Assembly: GCA_021847015.1 (NCBI GenBank)
Contig: JAJZVW010000001.1
Location: 1 to 64,000, forward strand
DNA length: 64,000 nt
DNA from: Pseudomonadota bacterium
Lineage (GTDB): Bacteria; Pseudomonadota; Alphaproteobacteria; Rhodospirillales; Magnetospirillaceae
Direction: 5' to 3'
Below, one piece after another: positions 8,845 to 16,350 of the stretch. The notes beneath the pieces are model-generated. The model saw nothing but the letters and a program-made list of their open reading frames with translations, was not told the origin of the DNA and searched no databases. Within the stretch, counting starts at the first letter, position 1, and every line of letters begins with the position of its first letter. The position numbers were made by a program, and so were the translations under genes.

Positions 8845-9741
8845 CTATGGTGCGAGGAGGGCCTCCCGCCCTGCGGGCAGGGGCGAACCGATGGTGATGC
8901 CGGCCTCGGCGGTCGCCGGCGGCGAAGGCGGCGGGTGGAGAAGGGGCAACATTTCGGGAGTGATCCTGCCCGTCGGGGCCAGACCGTGATCACGCTGCCA
9001 ATTGCGGATGGCGTGTCGGGTAAGCGGCCCCATGCGGCCGTCCACCGGGCCGGTGGAATAGCCCGCGCGGTTCAGGTCGCGCTGAACGAGGCGCACCTGA
9101 TGGGCCGAAAGCCCGCCCGCGGCGGCGACCCGGACCGGTATCGGCGCCGCGGGAACCACGCCGGCGCGATGGGGAACGAGAATCCTGCGCCCCGCCCCGG
9201 CAGTCACCGCCGGGGCGGACGGATCGCCCGATACCGGCGCGGTGCCGTCCACCAACGGCATGCCGCTCGGCGCGATGGTCACCACCTTGGGGTGCCCATC
9301 CGCCGTGGTCGGCGGAAAGGCGCCGATATCCGTCACGGGCACCGGCGGAAGATCCTGGTCGGCCGAGCGGGGGGCCTCGGCGTGGGCCTGCGCCAATTGC
9401 GCCGGCGTCATGATGCCCTCGAGCGTGACCCGCTCATCGTTGGCATTGCGTTTGCCCTGCCGGGCCGCCCGGTCCTCCCATACCCACGCCCGCACGAGAT
9501 CCTGAGGAACGCCCAGGCCCATGGCGTAGAGGCGGCCCAGCATATATTCAGACCGGGCGTCCCCAGTTCGTGCGGATTCGCCGAATTCCCGCACCGCCCC
9601 GGCGTAATCGCCGCGGCCATAGGCGGCCACCCCCCTGGCATAATCGGCACGCGCGGGATGGCTGCCGACGACCAGCGCGGCCAATACGACGACGGCTGCG
9701 GGGAATAGAAAAGAGCGCGCCACCACCGGCCGGCTCCACAC
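8845..9741 (-). CDS. Exported SEL1/TPR-like and peptidoglycan-binding protein
   Basis: A 298-aa exported protein with a signal peptide ending about ALVVGSHPARA. A SEL1-like repeat unit follows (YARGVAAYGRGDYAGAVREF, then ARSEYMLGRLYAMGLGVPQD). The middle is Pro/Ala-rich. A peptidoglycan-binding (PG_binding_1) domain lies near the C-terminus (about 208-265: VRLVQRDLNRAGYSTG, then GPLTRHAIRNWQRDHGL). It probably acts at the cell wall in the periplasm. It ends 32 bp before the phospholipase gene in the same direction and could be the first gene of that operon. The intergenic DNA contains a short palindrome, CGTCCCCTTGGGGACG. Confidence 0.82.
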   Translation of the reverse strand: MWSRPVVARSFLFPAAVVVLAALVVGSHPARADYARGVAAYGRGDYAGAVREFGESARTGDARSEYMLGRLYAMGLGVPQDLVRAWVWEDRAARQGKRNANDERVTLEGIMTPAQLAQAHAEAPRSADQDLPPVPVTDIGAFPPTTADGHPKVVTIAPSGMPLVDGTAPVSGDPSAPAVTAGAGRRILVPHRAGVVPAAPIPVRVAAAGGLSAHQVRLVQRDLNRAGYSTGPVDGRMGPLTRHAIRNWQRDHGLAPTGRITPEMLPLLHPPPSPPATAEAGITIGSPLPAGREALLAP

Positions 9742-9909
9742 CCTCGATGTCAGGCCGTATCCTCGACTTCGGGAATGTCGCGACCCCGCGGGGATTTGTC
9801 ATCCCTCCCACTGGAGTCACGATATGCCCCCCGCAGCGAGGTCCCGGCACGGAGGGGATAGGCGTCCGCCTGCACCGGCAGAGGCGGATGCCGGCCGGCG
9901 TCACAAAAG

Positions 9910-9922
9910 TATCATTTTGATA
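9910..9922. promoter_or_regulatory. Candidate ArsR operator
   Basis: A perfect dyad TATCA-TTT-TGATA lies 28 bp before the arsR start, in an AT-richer patch of otherwise GC-rich DNA. ArsR-family repressors bind AT-rich interrupted palindromes over their own promoters, so autorepression relieved by arsenite is the natural reading. Binding is inferred from position and symmetry only. Confidence 0.55.
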
Positions 9923-9950
9923 AATGCCGAACTGATCGTATCGTCAGAGC

Positions 9951-10373
9951 ATGCTTGAGATATTCGAGACCGTAGCCAAAGCCGCCGCCGATCCCAGCCG
10001 GATCCGCATCCTGAAGCTTCTGGAGCAGGGGGATCTGTGCGTCTGCCAGATCACCGCGGTGCTGGGCCTCGCGCCGGCCACCGTGTCCAAGCATCTGGCG
10101 GCGCTGAAGACGGCCGGCCTGCTCCAGCAGCGGAGAGAGGGCAAGTGGGTGTACTACCGGCTGGCCGAACGCGAACTCAACCCTTATGCGCGGCAATTCC
10201 TGGGCCTCGTCGGCGGGTCCCTCATGGACGATCCGACCGTGGCCGAGGACCGGCGCGTGCTGGCGATGGTCAACGCGGTGTCGCTCCAGGTCCTCTGCGA
10301 TCAGGGGCGCGCCGCACTCGGCCCGAATGCCCAGGCTCCCGGATCCACGGCGTGTTGTGGGGGATCTTCATGA
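9951..10373 (+). CDS. arsR: ArsR-family metalloregulator
   Basis: A 140-aa winged-helix repressor. It shows the ArsR core DPSRIRILKLLEQGDLCVCQI, in which the LCVC cysteine pair matches the arsenite-sensing site of classic ArsR. The recognition helix is LAPATVSKHLAALKTAGLL and the wing is RREGKWVYYRL. The C-terminus ends in a CCGG that could also bind metalloid. It is the first gene of arsR-arsC-arsC-acr3, and its TGA overlaps the next ATG (ATGA). Confidence 0.93.
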   Translation: MLEIFETVAKAAADPSRIRILKLLEQGDLCVCQITAVLGLAPATVSKHLAALKTAGLLQQRREGKWVYYRLAERELNPYARQFLGLVGGSLMDDPTVAEDRRVLAMVNAVSLQVLCDQGRAALGPNAQAPGSTACCGGSS

Positions 10374-10870
10374 GCGAAAAGACCTACAATGTCCTGTTCC
10401 TATGCACCGGCAATTCGGCGCGCAGTATCATGGCCGAGTGCATTCTTACCCGCCTGGGAAGCGGTAAATTCCGCGCCTTCAGCGCCGGCAGCCATCCCAA
10501 GGGCAGCCTCCACCCCGAGACCGTGGAGCTTCTCAAGCGCCTGAACCACGACACCTCCGGCCTGCGCTCGAAGTCCTGGGACGAGTTCGCCGCTCCGGGT
10601 GCGCCGGAGATGGATTTCGTCTTCACGGTCTGCGACAACGCCGCCGGCGAGGTATGCCCGGTTTGGCCGGGCCAGCCGATGACCGCCCACTGGGGCGTTC
10701 CCGATCCCGTCGCCATCGAAGATGAGGGCGCGGCACGAGGCCTCAAGCTGGCGGACATCTACCGCATGCTGAACAACCGGATCGGCGTTTTCACCAATCT
10801 CAGAATCGATGCGCTGGATCGGCTGTCGCTGAAGAAGCGGCTCGACGATATCGGCAAGCCCCCCGCCTGA
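10370..10870 (+). CDS. arsC: Arsenate reductase, LMW-phosphatase type, copy 1
   Basis: A 166-aa arsenate reductase of the low-molecular-weight tyrosine phosphatase fold. It starts MSEKTYNVLFLCTGNSARS, with the P-loop CTGNSAR (Cys12). The later cysteine in DNAAGEVCPVWPG is positioned as a redox partner, and the catalytic Asp is in GVPDP. The ATG overlaps the arsR stop. It makes arsenite for export by the Acr3 pump two genes downstream. A near-identical core is repeated in the next gene; this copy has a longer C-terminal helix (GVFTNLRIDALDRLSLKKRL). Confidence 0.9.
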   Translation: MSEKTYNVLFLCTGNSARSIMAECILTRLGSGKFRAFSAGSHPKGSLHPETVELLKRLNHDTSGLRSKSWDEFAAPGAPEMDFVFTVCDNAAGEVCPVWPGQPMTAHWGVPDPVAIEDEGAARGLKLADIYRMLNNRIGVFTNLRIDALDRLSLKKRLDDIGKPPA

Positions 10871-10885
10871 TCCAAGGAAACGACC

Positions 10886-11344
10886 ATGGCCGACAAGCCC
10901 ATCAATGTTCTCGTCCTGTGCACCGGCAACAGCGCCCGTAGCGTCCTGGCCGAGTGCCTGATCAACGACCTGGGTGGCGGAAAGTGGAAGGCGTACAGCG
11001 CCGGAAGCCGCCCCACCGGCCGGGTCAATCCGCTCTCGATCGAAGTCCTCACGGAAAAGGGCCATCCGGTCGACGGCCTGCGATCGAAATCCTGGGACGA
11101 GTTCGCCGCGCCGGACGCGCCGGAAATGGCCCTGGTAATCACCGTTTGCGACAACGCCGCCGGCGAAATCTGTCCCGTCTGGCCGGGCCATCCGTCCAAG
11201 ATCCATATCGGCTTTCCCGACCCGGCCGCCGCCGAGGGCACGCATGAGGAAAGGATGGACGAATTCCGCCGGGTTTACGGGATGATCGAGGCCAAGGTCC
11301 GCAAGCTGCTCGCGGTCGGCCCCGAGCGCGCGAAGGAGGTCTGA
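10886..11344 (+). CDS. arsC: Arsenate reductase, LMW-phosphatase type, copy 2
   Basis: A 152-aa paralogue of the preceding gene, 15 bp downstream. It keeps the P-loop (VLCTGNSARSVLAECL), the GLRSKSWDEFAAPDAPEM segment almost unchanged, and the DNAAGEICPVWPG cysteine. The C-terminus differs (ERMDEFRRVYGMIEAKVRKLL). This is a tandem duplication within an ars operon. The two enzymes may be redundant or differ in electron donor. An AAGGA lies upstream of the ATG. Confidence 0.9.
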   Translation: MADKPINVLVLCTGNSARSVLAECLINDLGGGKWKAYSAGSRPTGRVNPLSIEVLTEKGHPVDGLRSKSWDEFAAPDAPEMALVITVCDNAAGEICPVWPGHPSKIHIGFPDPAAAEGTHEERMDEFRRVYGMIEAKVRKLLAVGPERAKEV

Positions 11345-11346
11345 CG

Positions 11347-12411
11347 ATGTCCGCGCAATGCGACGTTGCGGCCAAGGCCGCCGCCAAAGTCCCCATGGGA
11401 ATTTTCGAACGCTACCTCACCGTCTGGGTGGCGTTGTGCATCGTCGCGGGGGTGATTCTCGGGCACGTGGTCCCCGCGCCATTTCAGGCCATCGGCGGGA
11501 TGGAGGTGGCCCAGGTCAATCTGCCGGTGGCCGTGCTGATCTGGCTGATGATCATCCCGATGCTGCTGAAGATCGACTTCGGCGCGTTGCATCAGGTCAG
11601 GCAGCACTGGAAGGGCATCGCCGTCACCCTGTTCATCAACTGGGGGGTCAAGCCGTTCTCGATGGCCTTGCTGGCGTGGGTGTTCATCGACTCGCTGTTC
11701 CGTCCCTGGCTTCCTGCCGGGCAGATCGACAGCTACGTGGCCGGCCTGATCCTGCTGGCCGCGGCTCCCTGCACCGCCATGGTATTCGTCTGGTCGAACC
11801 TCTCGGACGGCGAGCCCCATTTCACCTTGTCCCAGGTGGCGCTCAACGACGTGATCATGGTGTTCGCCTTCGCCCCCATCGTCGGCCTGCTGCTGGGCCT
11901 GTCGTCGATCACGGTGCCGTGGGGCACGCTGCTGCTGTCGGTGATGCTCTATATCGTGGTGCCTGTCGTCATCTCCCAGGTATGGCGCAAGGCTCTGCTG
12001 GCGAACGGGCCACGGGCGCTGGCAAACACGCTGGCGCGGCTGGGGCCGCTGTCGCTGGTGGCGCTCCTTGCCACGCTGGTGCTTCTGTTCGGTTTCCAGG
12101 GCGACCAGATCATCGCCCAGCCGCTGGTCATCCTGATGCTGGCGGTGCCCATCACCATCCAGGTCTACTTCAACAGCGGCCTCGCCTACCTGCTCAACCG
12201 GAAGCTGGGCGTCGCGCATTGCGTGGCCGGTCCCTCGGCGCTGATCGGCGCCAGCAACTTCTTCGAGTTGGCGGTGGCCGCCGCCATCAGCCTGTTCGGC
12301 TTCCAGTCGGGTGCGGCGCTCGCCACGGTGGTCGGCGTGCTGATCGAGGTGCCGGTGATGCTGTCGGTGGTGAAGATCGTGAATTCCAGCAAACGCTGGT
12401 ACGAGGCGTAG
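11347..12411 (+). CDS. acr3: Acr3-family arsenite efflux permease
   Basis: A 354-aa polytopic inner-membrane protein with about ten transmembrane segments, the usual Acr3 length. Diagnostic features are the cysteine-containing segment LLAAAPCTAMVFVWSNLSDG (the invariant TM4 Cys needed for transport) and the C-terminal GVAHCVAGPSALIGASNFFELAVA. It exports arsenite produced by the two ArsC enzymes. It starts 2 bp after the second arsC and is the last gene before a long hairpin. Confidence 0.94.
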   Translation: MSAQCDVAAKAAAKVPMGIFERYLTVWVALCIVAGVILGHVVPAPFQAIGGMEVAQVNLPVAVLIWLMIIPMLLKIDFGALHQVRQHWKGIAVTLFINWGVKPFSMALLAWVFIDSLFRPWLPAGQIDSYVAGLILLAAAPCTAMVFVWSNLSDGEPHFTLSQVALNDVIMVFAFAPIVGLLLGLSSITVPWGTLLLSVMLYIVVPVVISQVWRKALLANGPRALANTLARLGPLSLVALLATLVLLFGFQGDQIIAQPLVILMLAVPITIQVYFNSGLAYLLNRKLGVAHCVAGPSALIGASNFFELAVAAAISLFGFQSGAALATVVGVLIEVPVMLSVVKIVNSSKRWYEA

Positions 12412-12455
12412 CCGCTGCCGGCCACGACCTCGGGCTCGGAGAGCGGGTGAAGGAT

Positions 12456-12493
12456 CCCGACGCCCGTGGCGGAAGCCCGCCACGGGCGTCGGG
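12456..12493. terminator. Bidirectional hairpin between acr3 and dksA
   Basis: A perfect 17-bp stem (12456-12472 with 12477-12493, CCCGACGCCCGTGGCGG arm) around a 4-base loop. It lies between the converging acr3 and dksA genes, and the right arm ends 3 bp before the dksA stop. There is no long T-run on either strand, so termination may rely on stem strength or Rho. Confidence 0.7.
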
Positions 12494-12496
12494 CCC

Positions 12497-12913
12497 TCAA
12501 TCTTCCCGATGCGTGCGTTCCAGCCGCTCGTGCCGCTCCTGCGCCTCGATGGACAGGGTGGCGATCGGCCGCGCTTCGAGCCGCCGGATGGCGATCGGCT
12601 CGTGCGTCTCCTCGCAATAGCCGTAGCTGCCGTCCTCGATCCGCGCCAAGGCGGCGTCGATCTTGGCGATCAGCTTCCGCTCGCGATCGCGGGTTCGAAG
12701 TTCCAGCGCGCGGTCGGTTTCGGCGGACGCCCGGTCGGCGATATCCGATTCCAGCCCGCCGCCTTCCTGCAAATGCGCAAGGGTTTCATCCGACTCGCGC
12801 AGGAGTTCCGAGCGCCAGTTCAACAATTTCTGTCGGAAGTATTCCCTCATGACATCGCTCATGAAGGGCTCGTCCTCGGTCGGACGATAATCCGGCGGCA
12901 GCGTCACGGTCAT
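12497..12913 (-). CDS. dksA: DksA, RNA polymerase-binding stringent response factor
   Basis: A 138-aa DksA/TraR protein. The coiled-coil region (REYFRQKLLNWRSELLRES to the DRASAETDRALELRTRDRERK acidic-tip segment) is followed by the C-terminal zinc-finger fold (YGYCEETHEPIAIRRLEARP, then LSIEAQERHER). Only one of the four zinc cysteines of E. coli DksA remains. This is the single-Cys form usual in alphaproteobacteria, which folds without structural zinc or uses an alternative. It acts with ppGpp on RNA polymerase to tune rRNA and amino-acid promoters. It converges on acr3. Confidence 0.93.
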   Translation of the reverse strand: MTVTLPPDYRPTEDEPFMSDVMREYFRQKLLNWRSELLRESDETLAHLQEGGGLESDIADRASAETDRALELRTRDRERKLIAKIDAALARIEDGSYGYCEETHEPIAIRRLEARPIATLSIEAQERHERLERTHRED

Positions 12914-13037
12914 CCGTTCCCCCGATGCGTCGGTCAGCCAAAGGTGCTGCGGAATATATGGGGAGGCCGTTCCCGTCGCAAGGCCCGAGCATCACCGGGG
13001 TCCATCACCCCGATCGGGAGAACTCTTGCCACCCTCA

Positions 13038-13466
13038 TCACAGGCCGCGCGACAACTTTGCCAGTTCGACCTCGGCCCTCAATTCGATCTCGTCCAGCAA
13101 CCCGGCCAGGCGCGGGTCGGCGCAATTGGTGCGCCGCGCGCGAACCATCTGCGCCAACTCGACGAGTTTTTCCTTGGGCACGGTGCCAAGCAGCAGGCCA
13201 TGGCGGATTTCCTCGAGACGGTCGAGGATCGCCTCGCCGCGCTGGACCAGCCGCCGACGCGATTCCCGTTCGGTCGCATCCCCAACCGATTGTATGATCA
13301 GGAGCGCGTCGACCGCGCCGATGGCCGGCGCGGAATCCACGCCGTGGGTTTCCGGAGGATCGATGGCATCGGCCAAAGCCTCCTTGAACTCGGCTTTCCC
13401 CTTCGTCTTGTCGGCACGCCGAGCGCCACTGGCGGACGCACCGGAACCGACCCCGGAAACCTTCAT
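13038..13466 (-). CDS. fliX: Flagellar assembly regulator FliX
   Basis: A 142-aa protein matching alphaproteobacterial FliX: an N-terminal MKVSGVGSGASASG, a variable linker, then the helical core VDALLIIQSVGDATERESRR and ILDRLEEIRHGLLLGTVPKEKL. In Caulobacter, FliX couples basal-body assembly to the sigma-54 activator FlbD. The start at 13466 has a GGAAAAAGA upstream. It is divergent from flgI, the same arrangement as in Caulobacter. Confidence 0.9.
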   Translation of the reverse strand: MKVSGVGSGASASGARRADKTKGKAEFKEALADAIDPPETHGVDSAPAIGAVDALLIIQSVGDATERESRRRLVQRGEAILDRLEEIRHGLLLGTVPKEKLVELAQMVRARRTNCADPRLAGLLDEIELRAEVELAKLSRGL

Positions 13467-13632
13467 TCTTTTTCCAAATCTCCGGCCAGCCCCGGTTCGC
13501 ATTCTAGCCGCGGCAAGGCGGCAGCGAAAGCCGTTCTTTCACCCGGCAAATGTTGCCCGGCAACGGGCGAAGAATTCCCATCGTGCCGCCCTTTTCTCCC
13601 CTCAGGCCGGCGGTATCCCGTGCTTTTCACGC

Positions 13633-13648
13633 TGGCACGCCGCCTGCA
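13633..13648 (+). promoter_or_regulatory. Sigma-54 (-24/-12) promoter of the flgI operon
   Basis: TGGCACG-CCGC-CTGCA matches the sigma-54 consensus TGGCACG-N4-TTGCA with one mismatch. The GG and GC dinucleotides are exactly 12 bp apart. It lies about 50 bp upstream of the flgI start and reads toward it. This fits flagellar class III control by sigma-54 with a FlbD-type activator, whose partner FliX is encoded divergently. Confidence 0.75.
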
Positions 13649-13696
13649 ATGACTTTGGGGCGAATGTGCCCTTGCGTGTTCCGAGCCGAGGACGAG

Positions 13697-14869
13697 ATGA
13701 TTCGAGCCGCTTCAGCCTCTATCGCCGCGATCCGCCGCGCGCTGCTGCTCGCGGCCGGTTTCGCCGCCGTAGCGCTCGCCGCCATGCCGCATCCCGCCAG
13801 CGCGGCGTCGCGCATCAAGGACATCGCCTCGTTCGAAGGCGTCCGCGACAACCTGCTGGTGGGATACAGCCTCGTGGTCGGCCTCTCCGGCACCGGCGAC
13901 ATGTTGCAGCAGAACGCGCCGTTCACGCAGGAATCCCTGGTCGGCATGCTGGAACGCCTGGGCGTCAACATCCGCGACAAGACCGGCGCGGTGCCGCTGA
14001 CCCTCAACCCCATGAACATCGCATCCGTCATGGTCACGGCAACCCTGCCGCCCTTCGCCCATTCGGGACAGCGCATCGACGTCCAGGTCTCGGCCCTCGG
14101 CGACGCCAAGAGCCTGATGGGCGGGCATCTGGTGGTCACCCCGTTGCTCGGCGCCGACGGCGAAGTCTATGCCGTCGCCCAGGGCGCGCTCACGGGCGTG
14201 GGCATCATCGCCCAGGGGCAGGCGGCCCTGACGCGCAAAGGCATGCCCAATGTCGGCACCATCCCCAACGGCGCCATCGTCGAACGTGAACTGCCGTTCG
14301 AAATGTCCCACATGGACTCGGTGAAGATCCAACTGCGCAATCCGGACTTCACCACCGCACGGCGCGTGGCGCAGGCGGTCAATGCCTATCTCGGCACCGC
14401 CGTGGCCCGCCCCACCGACCCGGGCACGGTCCAGGTGATGGTCCCCGCGTCCTACAAGGGCAACGTCGTAGGGCTGCTGACCGATGTGGAGCAACTCAAG
14501 GTCGAGCCCGACGAGGTCGCCAAGGTCGTCATCGACGAAGCCAGCGGCACCATCGTCATGGGCGAGAACGTGCGGATTTCCACGGTGGCCATCGCCCAGG
14601 GCCAGCTCACGATCCGCATAACCGAAACGCCCCAAGTCTCGCAACCCACACCCTTCTCGTCCGGTGGATCGACGGTCGTGGTTCCCCGCACCGACATCCA
14701 GGTCGACGAAGGCCAGCAGAACAAGCTCGCCGAGATGGATCACGCGGTGACACTCCAGGAACTGGTCAACGGGCTGAACGCGCTCGGCATCGGTCCGCGC
14801 GACATGATCCCCATCCTGGAGGCCATCAAAGCCGCGGGCGCCCTGCAAGCCGACATCGAGGTGATGTGA
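13697..14869 (+). CDS. flgI: Flagellar P-ring protein FlgI
   Basis: A 390-aa periplasmic P-ring subunit. It begins with a long signal peptide (to about HPASAAS), then RIKDIASFEGVRDNLLVGYSLVVGLSGTGD, the family hallmark. QVSALGDAKSLMGGHLVVTPLLGADGEVYAVAQG and the C-terminal TLQELVNGLNALGIGPRDMIPILEAIKAAGAL also match. The start at 13697 follows a GAGGACG. A longer upstream frame is unlikely because it would cross the sigma-54 promoter. The TGA overlaps the ATG of the flgJ-like gene. Confidence 0.95.
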   Translation: MIRAASASIAAIRRALLLAAGFAAVALAAMPHPASAASRIKDIASFEGVRDNLLVGYSLVVGLSGTGDMLQQNAPFTQESLVGMLERLGVNIRDKTGAVPLTLNPMNIASVMVTATLPPFAHSGQRIDVQVSALGDAKSLMGGHLVVTPLLGADGEVYAVAQGALTGVGIIAQGQAALTRKGMPNVGTIPNGAIVERELPFEMSHMDSVKIQLRNPDFTTARRVAQAVNAYLGTAVARPTDPGTVQVMVPASYKGNVVGLLTDVEQLKVEPDEVAKVVIDEASGTIVMGENVRISTVAIAQGQLTIRITETPQVSQPTPFSSGGSTVVVPRTDIQVDEGQQNKLAEMDHAVTLQELVNGLNALGIGPRDMIPILEAIKAAGALQADIEVM

Positions 14870-15195
14870 TGGCCGCCGACGCGATCGCTCAACAGGCCGC
14901 CCTCGCCGCCGAGGCGACCACGCTCCGCCAGAGCCCGACCGGCCGTGCCGCGACCTACGCCCAGGCCCGCAAGGCCGGCCGCGAATTCGAGGCGATGTTC
15001 GTCACCCAGATGTTCCAGCACATGTTTTCCGGGCTCAAGACCGACGGCTGGTTCGGTGGCGGCGAAGGCGAAGAGATGTTCCGCCCGATGCTCATCGAGC
15101 AATACGGGAAAATGGTGGCCAACCATGGCAACGGTATCGGCATCGGTGAAGCGGTGGCCCGCGTGCTGCTGCATGCCCAGGAGAACCAAGGATGA
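14869..15195 (+). CDS. flgJ: Rod-binding protein, FlgJ N-terminal domain only
   Basis: A 108-aa protein equivalent to the rod-capping half of FlgJ: AGREFEAMFVTQMFQHMFSGL, then GGGEGEEMFRPMLIEQYGKMVANHGNGIGI. It lacks the muramidase domain found in enteric FlgJ, as is usual in alphaproteobacteria. Both GTG (14866) and ATG (14869) are possible starts. The ATG overlapping the flgI TGA is preferred. It acts in the periplasm during rod assembly. Confidence 0.88.
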   Translation: MAADAIAQQAALAAEATTLRQSPTGRAATYAQARKAGREFEAMFVTQMFQHMFSGLKTDGWFGGGEGEEMFRPMLIEQYGKMVANHGNGIGIGEAVARVLLHAQENQG

Positions 15196-15626
15196 CCGCC
15201 GGGACCGAAGTGGCCTACGAGGATCTGATCTGGGTCTGCACGAACCTTTGCGAACTGATCGAGGTGGAGAACGCCGCCCTGGCCAGGCATGATTCCGCGG
15301 CCGTGAGGGAGCTGGCGGAAAACAAGGCGGCCCTGGCGCAGTTTTACGAGCAGCTGGTCGCCCCCATCGCCGCCAATCCCGGCTTGGCCGAGGGGTTGGA
15401 GCCTGACCGCAAGGAGGAACTGGCCGCGATCGGCAACCGCTTGGCGGAGCTGATGGTGGTCAACACCACCTTGCTGACGGCGGAAATTGGTGCCTGCCAG
15501 AGACTGATGGACGCGCTGGCGGCGGCGACGCGCAGTCAGAATGGCGCCGTCAACTACAGCCCCGGCGGCACGCTGGAATCCCGCTGCGGCGAGCGATCCT
15601 CGCTGGCTCTCGACAAGACCCTCTGA
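15192..15626 (+). CDS. FlgN-like flagellar export chaperone
   Basis: A 144-aa helical protein whose ATG overlaps the stop of the rod-binding gene. Long amphipathic helices (LIWVCTNLCELIEVENAALARH, AVRELAENKAALAQFYEQL, LAELMVVNTTLLTAEIGACQRLM) and the position after flgI-flgJ fit a FlgN-type chaperone for hook-associated proteins. The C-terminus is low-complexity and polar. The family assignment rests on helix pattern and neighbourhood, so it is less secure than that of the adjacent genes. Confidence 0.65.
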   Translation: MTAGTEVAYEDLIWVCTNLCELIEVENAALARHDSAAVRELAENKAALAQFYEQLVAPIAANPGLAEGLEPDRKEELAAIGNRLAELMVVNTTLLTAEIGACQRLMDALAAATRSQNGAVNYSPGGTLESRCGERSSLALDKTL

Positions 15627-15640
15627 CCGGACGACGCGCC

Positions 15641-15817
15641 ATGGCCCATTCCATCGCCTTCGCCTCCCGCTGCAAGCACCGGGACACCCGCGGGTGGATT
15701 TCGATGGACGAGGACGTGGTGCGGATGATGGCCTACGAACAGGCGCTGACGGCGTCCCGCCGGGTCGCCCTCGTTTTGCGCGACATGATGCACGCGCTCG
15801 CCGTCACGGTCCACTGA
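15641..15817 (+). CDS. Small orphan ORF (58 aa) at the end of the flagellar operon
   Basis: A 58-codon frame starting MAHSIAFASRCKHRDTRGWI and ending ALAVTVH, 14 bp after the flgN-like gene. The composition (DEDVVRMMAYEQALTASRRV) is amphipathic and helix-like, and codon use is GC-rich like the neighbours. The last 14 bp overlap the 3' end of flbT on the other strand. No family is recognised. A weak GGACGACG precedes the ATG. Confidence 0.45.
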   Translation: MAHSIAFASRCKHRDTRGWISMDEDVVRMMAYEQALTASRRVALVLRDMMHALAVTVH

Positions 15818-16235
15818 CAGCACCGCCCCCTTCGGCCTCCGCCGTGCTGCGGAGGTGATCGAGAACGTCCGCTTCGTGCCGCAACAGCATCCGCGCCGCT
15901 TTCAGCGCCTTGTAATAGCGTGCGTTATTGACCTCGGACCGCACGGAGACGGCGATCTCCGCAGCCGAGGGACACGCCTCGACGTATTCCACCAGATAGT
16001 GCTCAAACAACCCCAGGTAATGCTCGCGCTTTTCCGGGAATATGTAAGCGCATTGAAGACAAAAATAGACGCGCGACGCCGGCGTCGAAATTTCCGTATT
16101 CGCAAGAATTTCCTTCTGCCGAAGGATGTTTGATTCGTTATGGACGCGTAACTTTGTGTTGGCGCCAGCATTTTCGATGACAGCGCCATTGATGATGACT
16201 TTTTCACCAGGCTTAAGATCGATGAGCAGCGGCAA
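15804..16235 (-). CDS. flbT: Flagellin mRNA regulator FlbT
   Basis: A 143-aa FlbT protein: MPLLIDLKPGEKVIINGAVI, then RLRV-type HNESNILRQKEILA, SRVYFCLQCAYIFPEKREHYL and ALKAARMLLRHEADVLDHL. In Caulobacter, FlbT binds the flagellin mRNA leader and limits its translation until hook assembly is complete. Its partner flaF is not in the window. It is transcribed toward the flgI operon and overlaps its last small ORF. Base composition is lower in GC than its neighbours across 16050-16200. Confidence 0.93.
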   Translation of the reverse strand: MPLLIDLKPGEKVIINGAVIENAGANTKLRVHNESNILRQKEILANTEISTPASRVYFCLQCAYIFPEKREHYLGLFEHYLVEYVEACPSAAEIAVSVRSEVNNARYYKALKAARMLLRHEADVLDHLRSTAEAEGGGAVSGP

Positions 16236-16350
16236 CGGACGTCTCCCTTCGCGAGCAGGGTACGGAGCCGACGCCGAGCCGAACCCGCCGGTCCCGCCTA
16301 GAACTATCCCGTCCCCGCCCGCCGTTCAATGGCGGCGCTTCGCGCCACGG

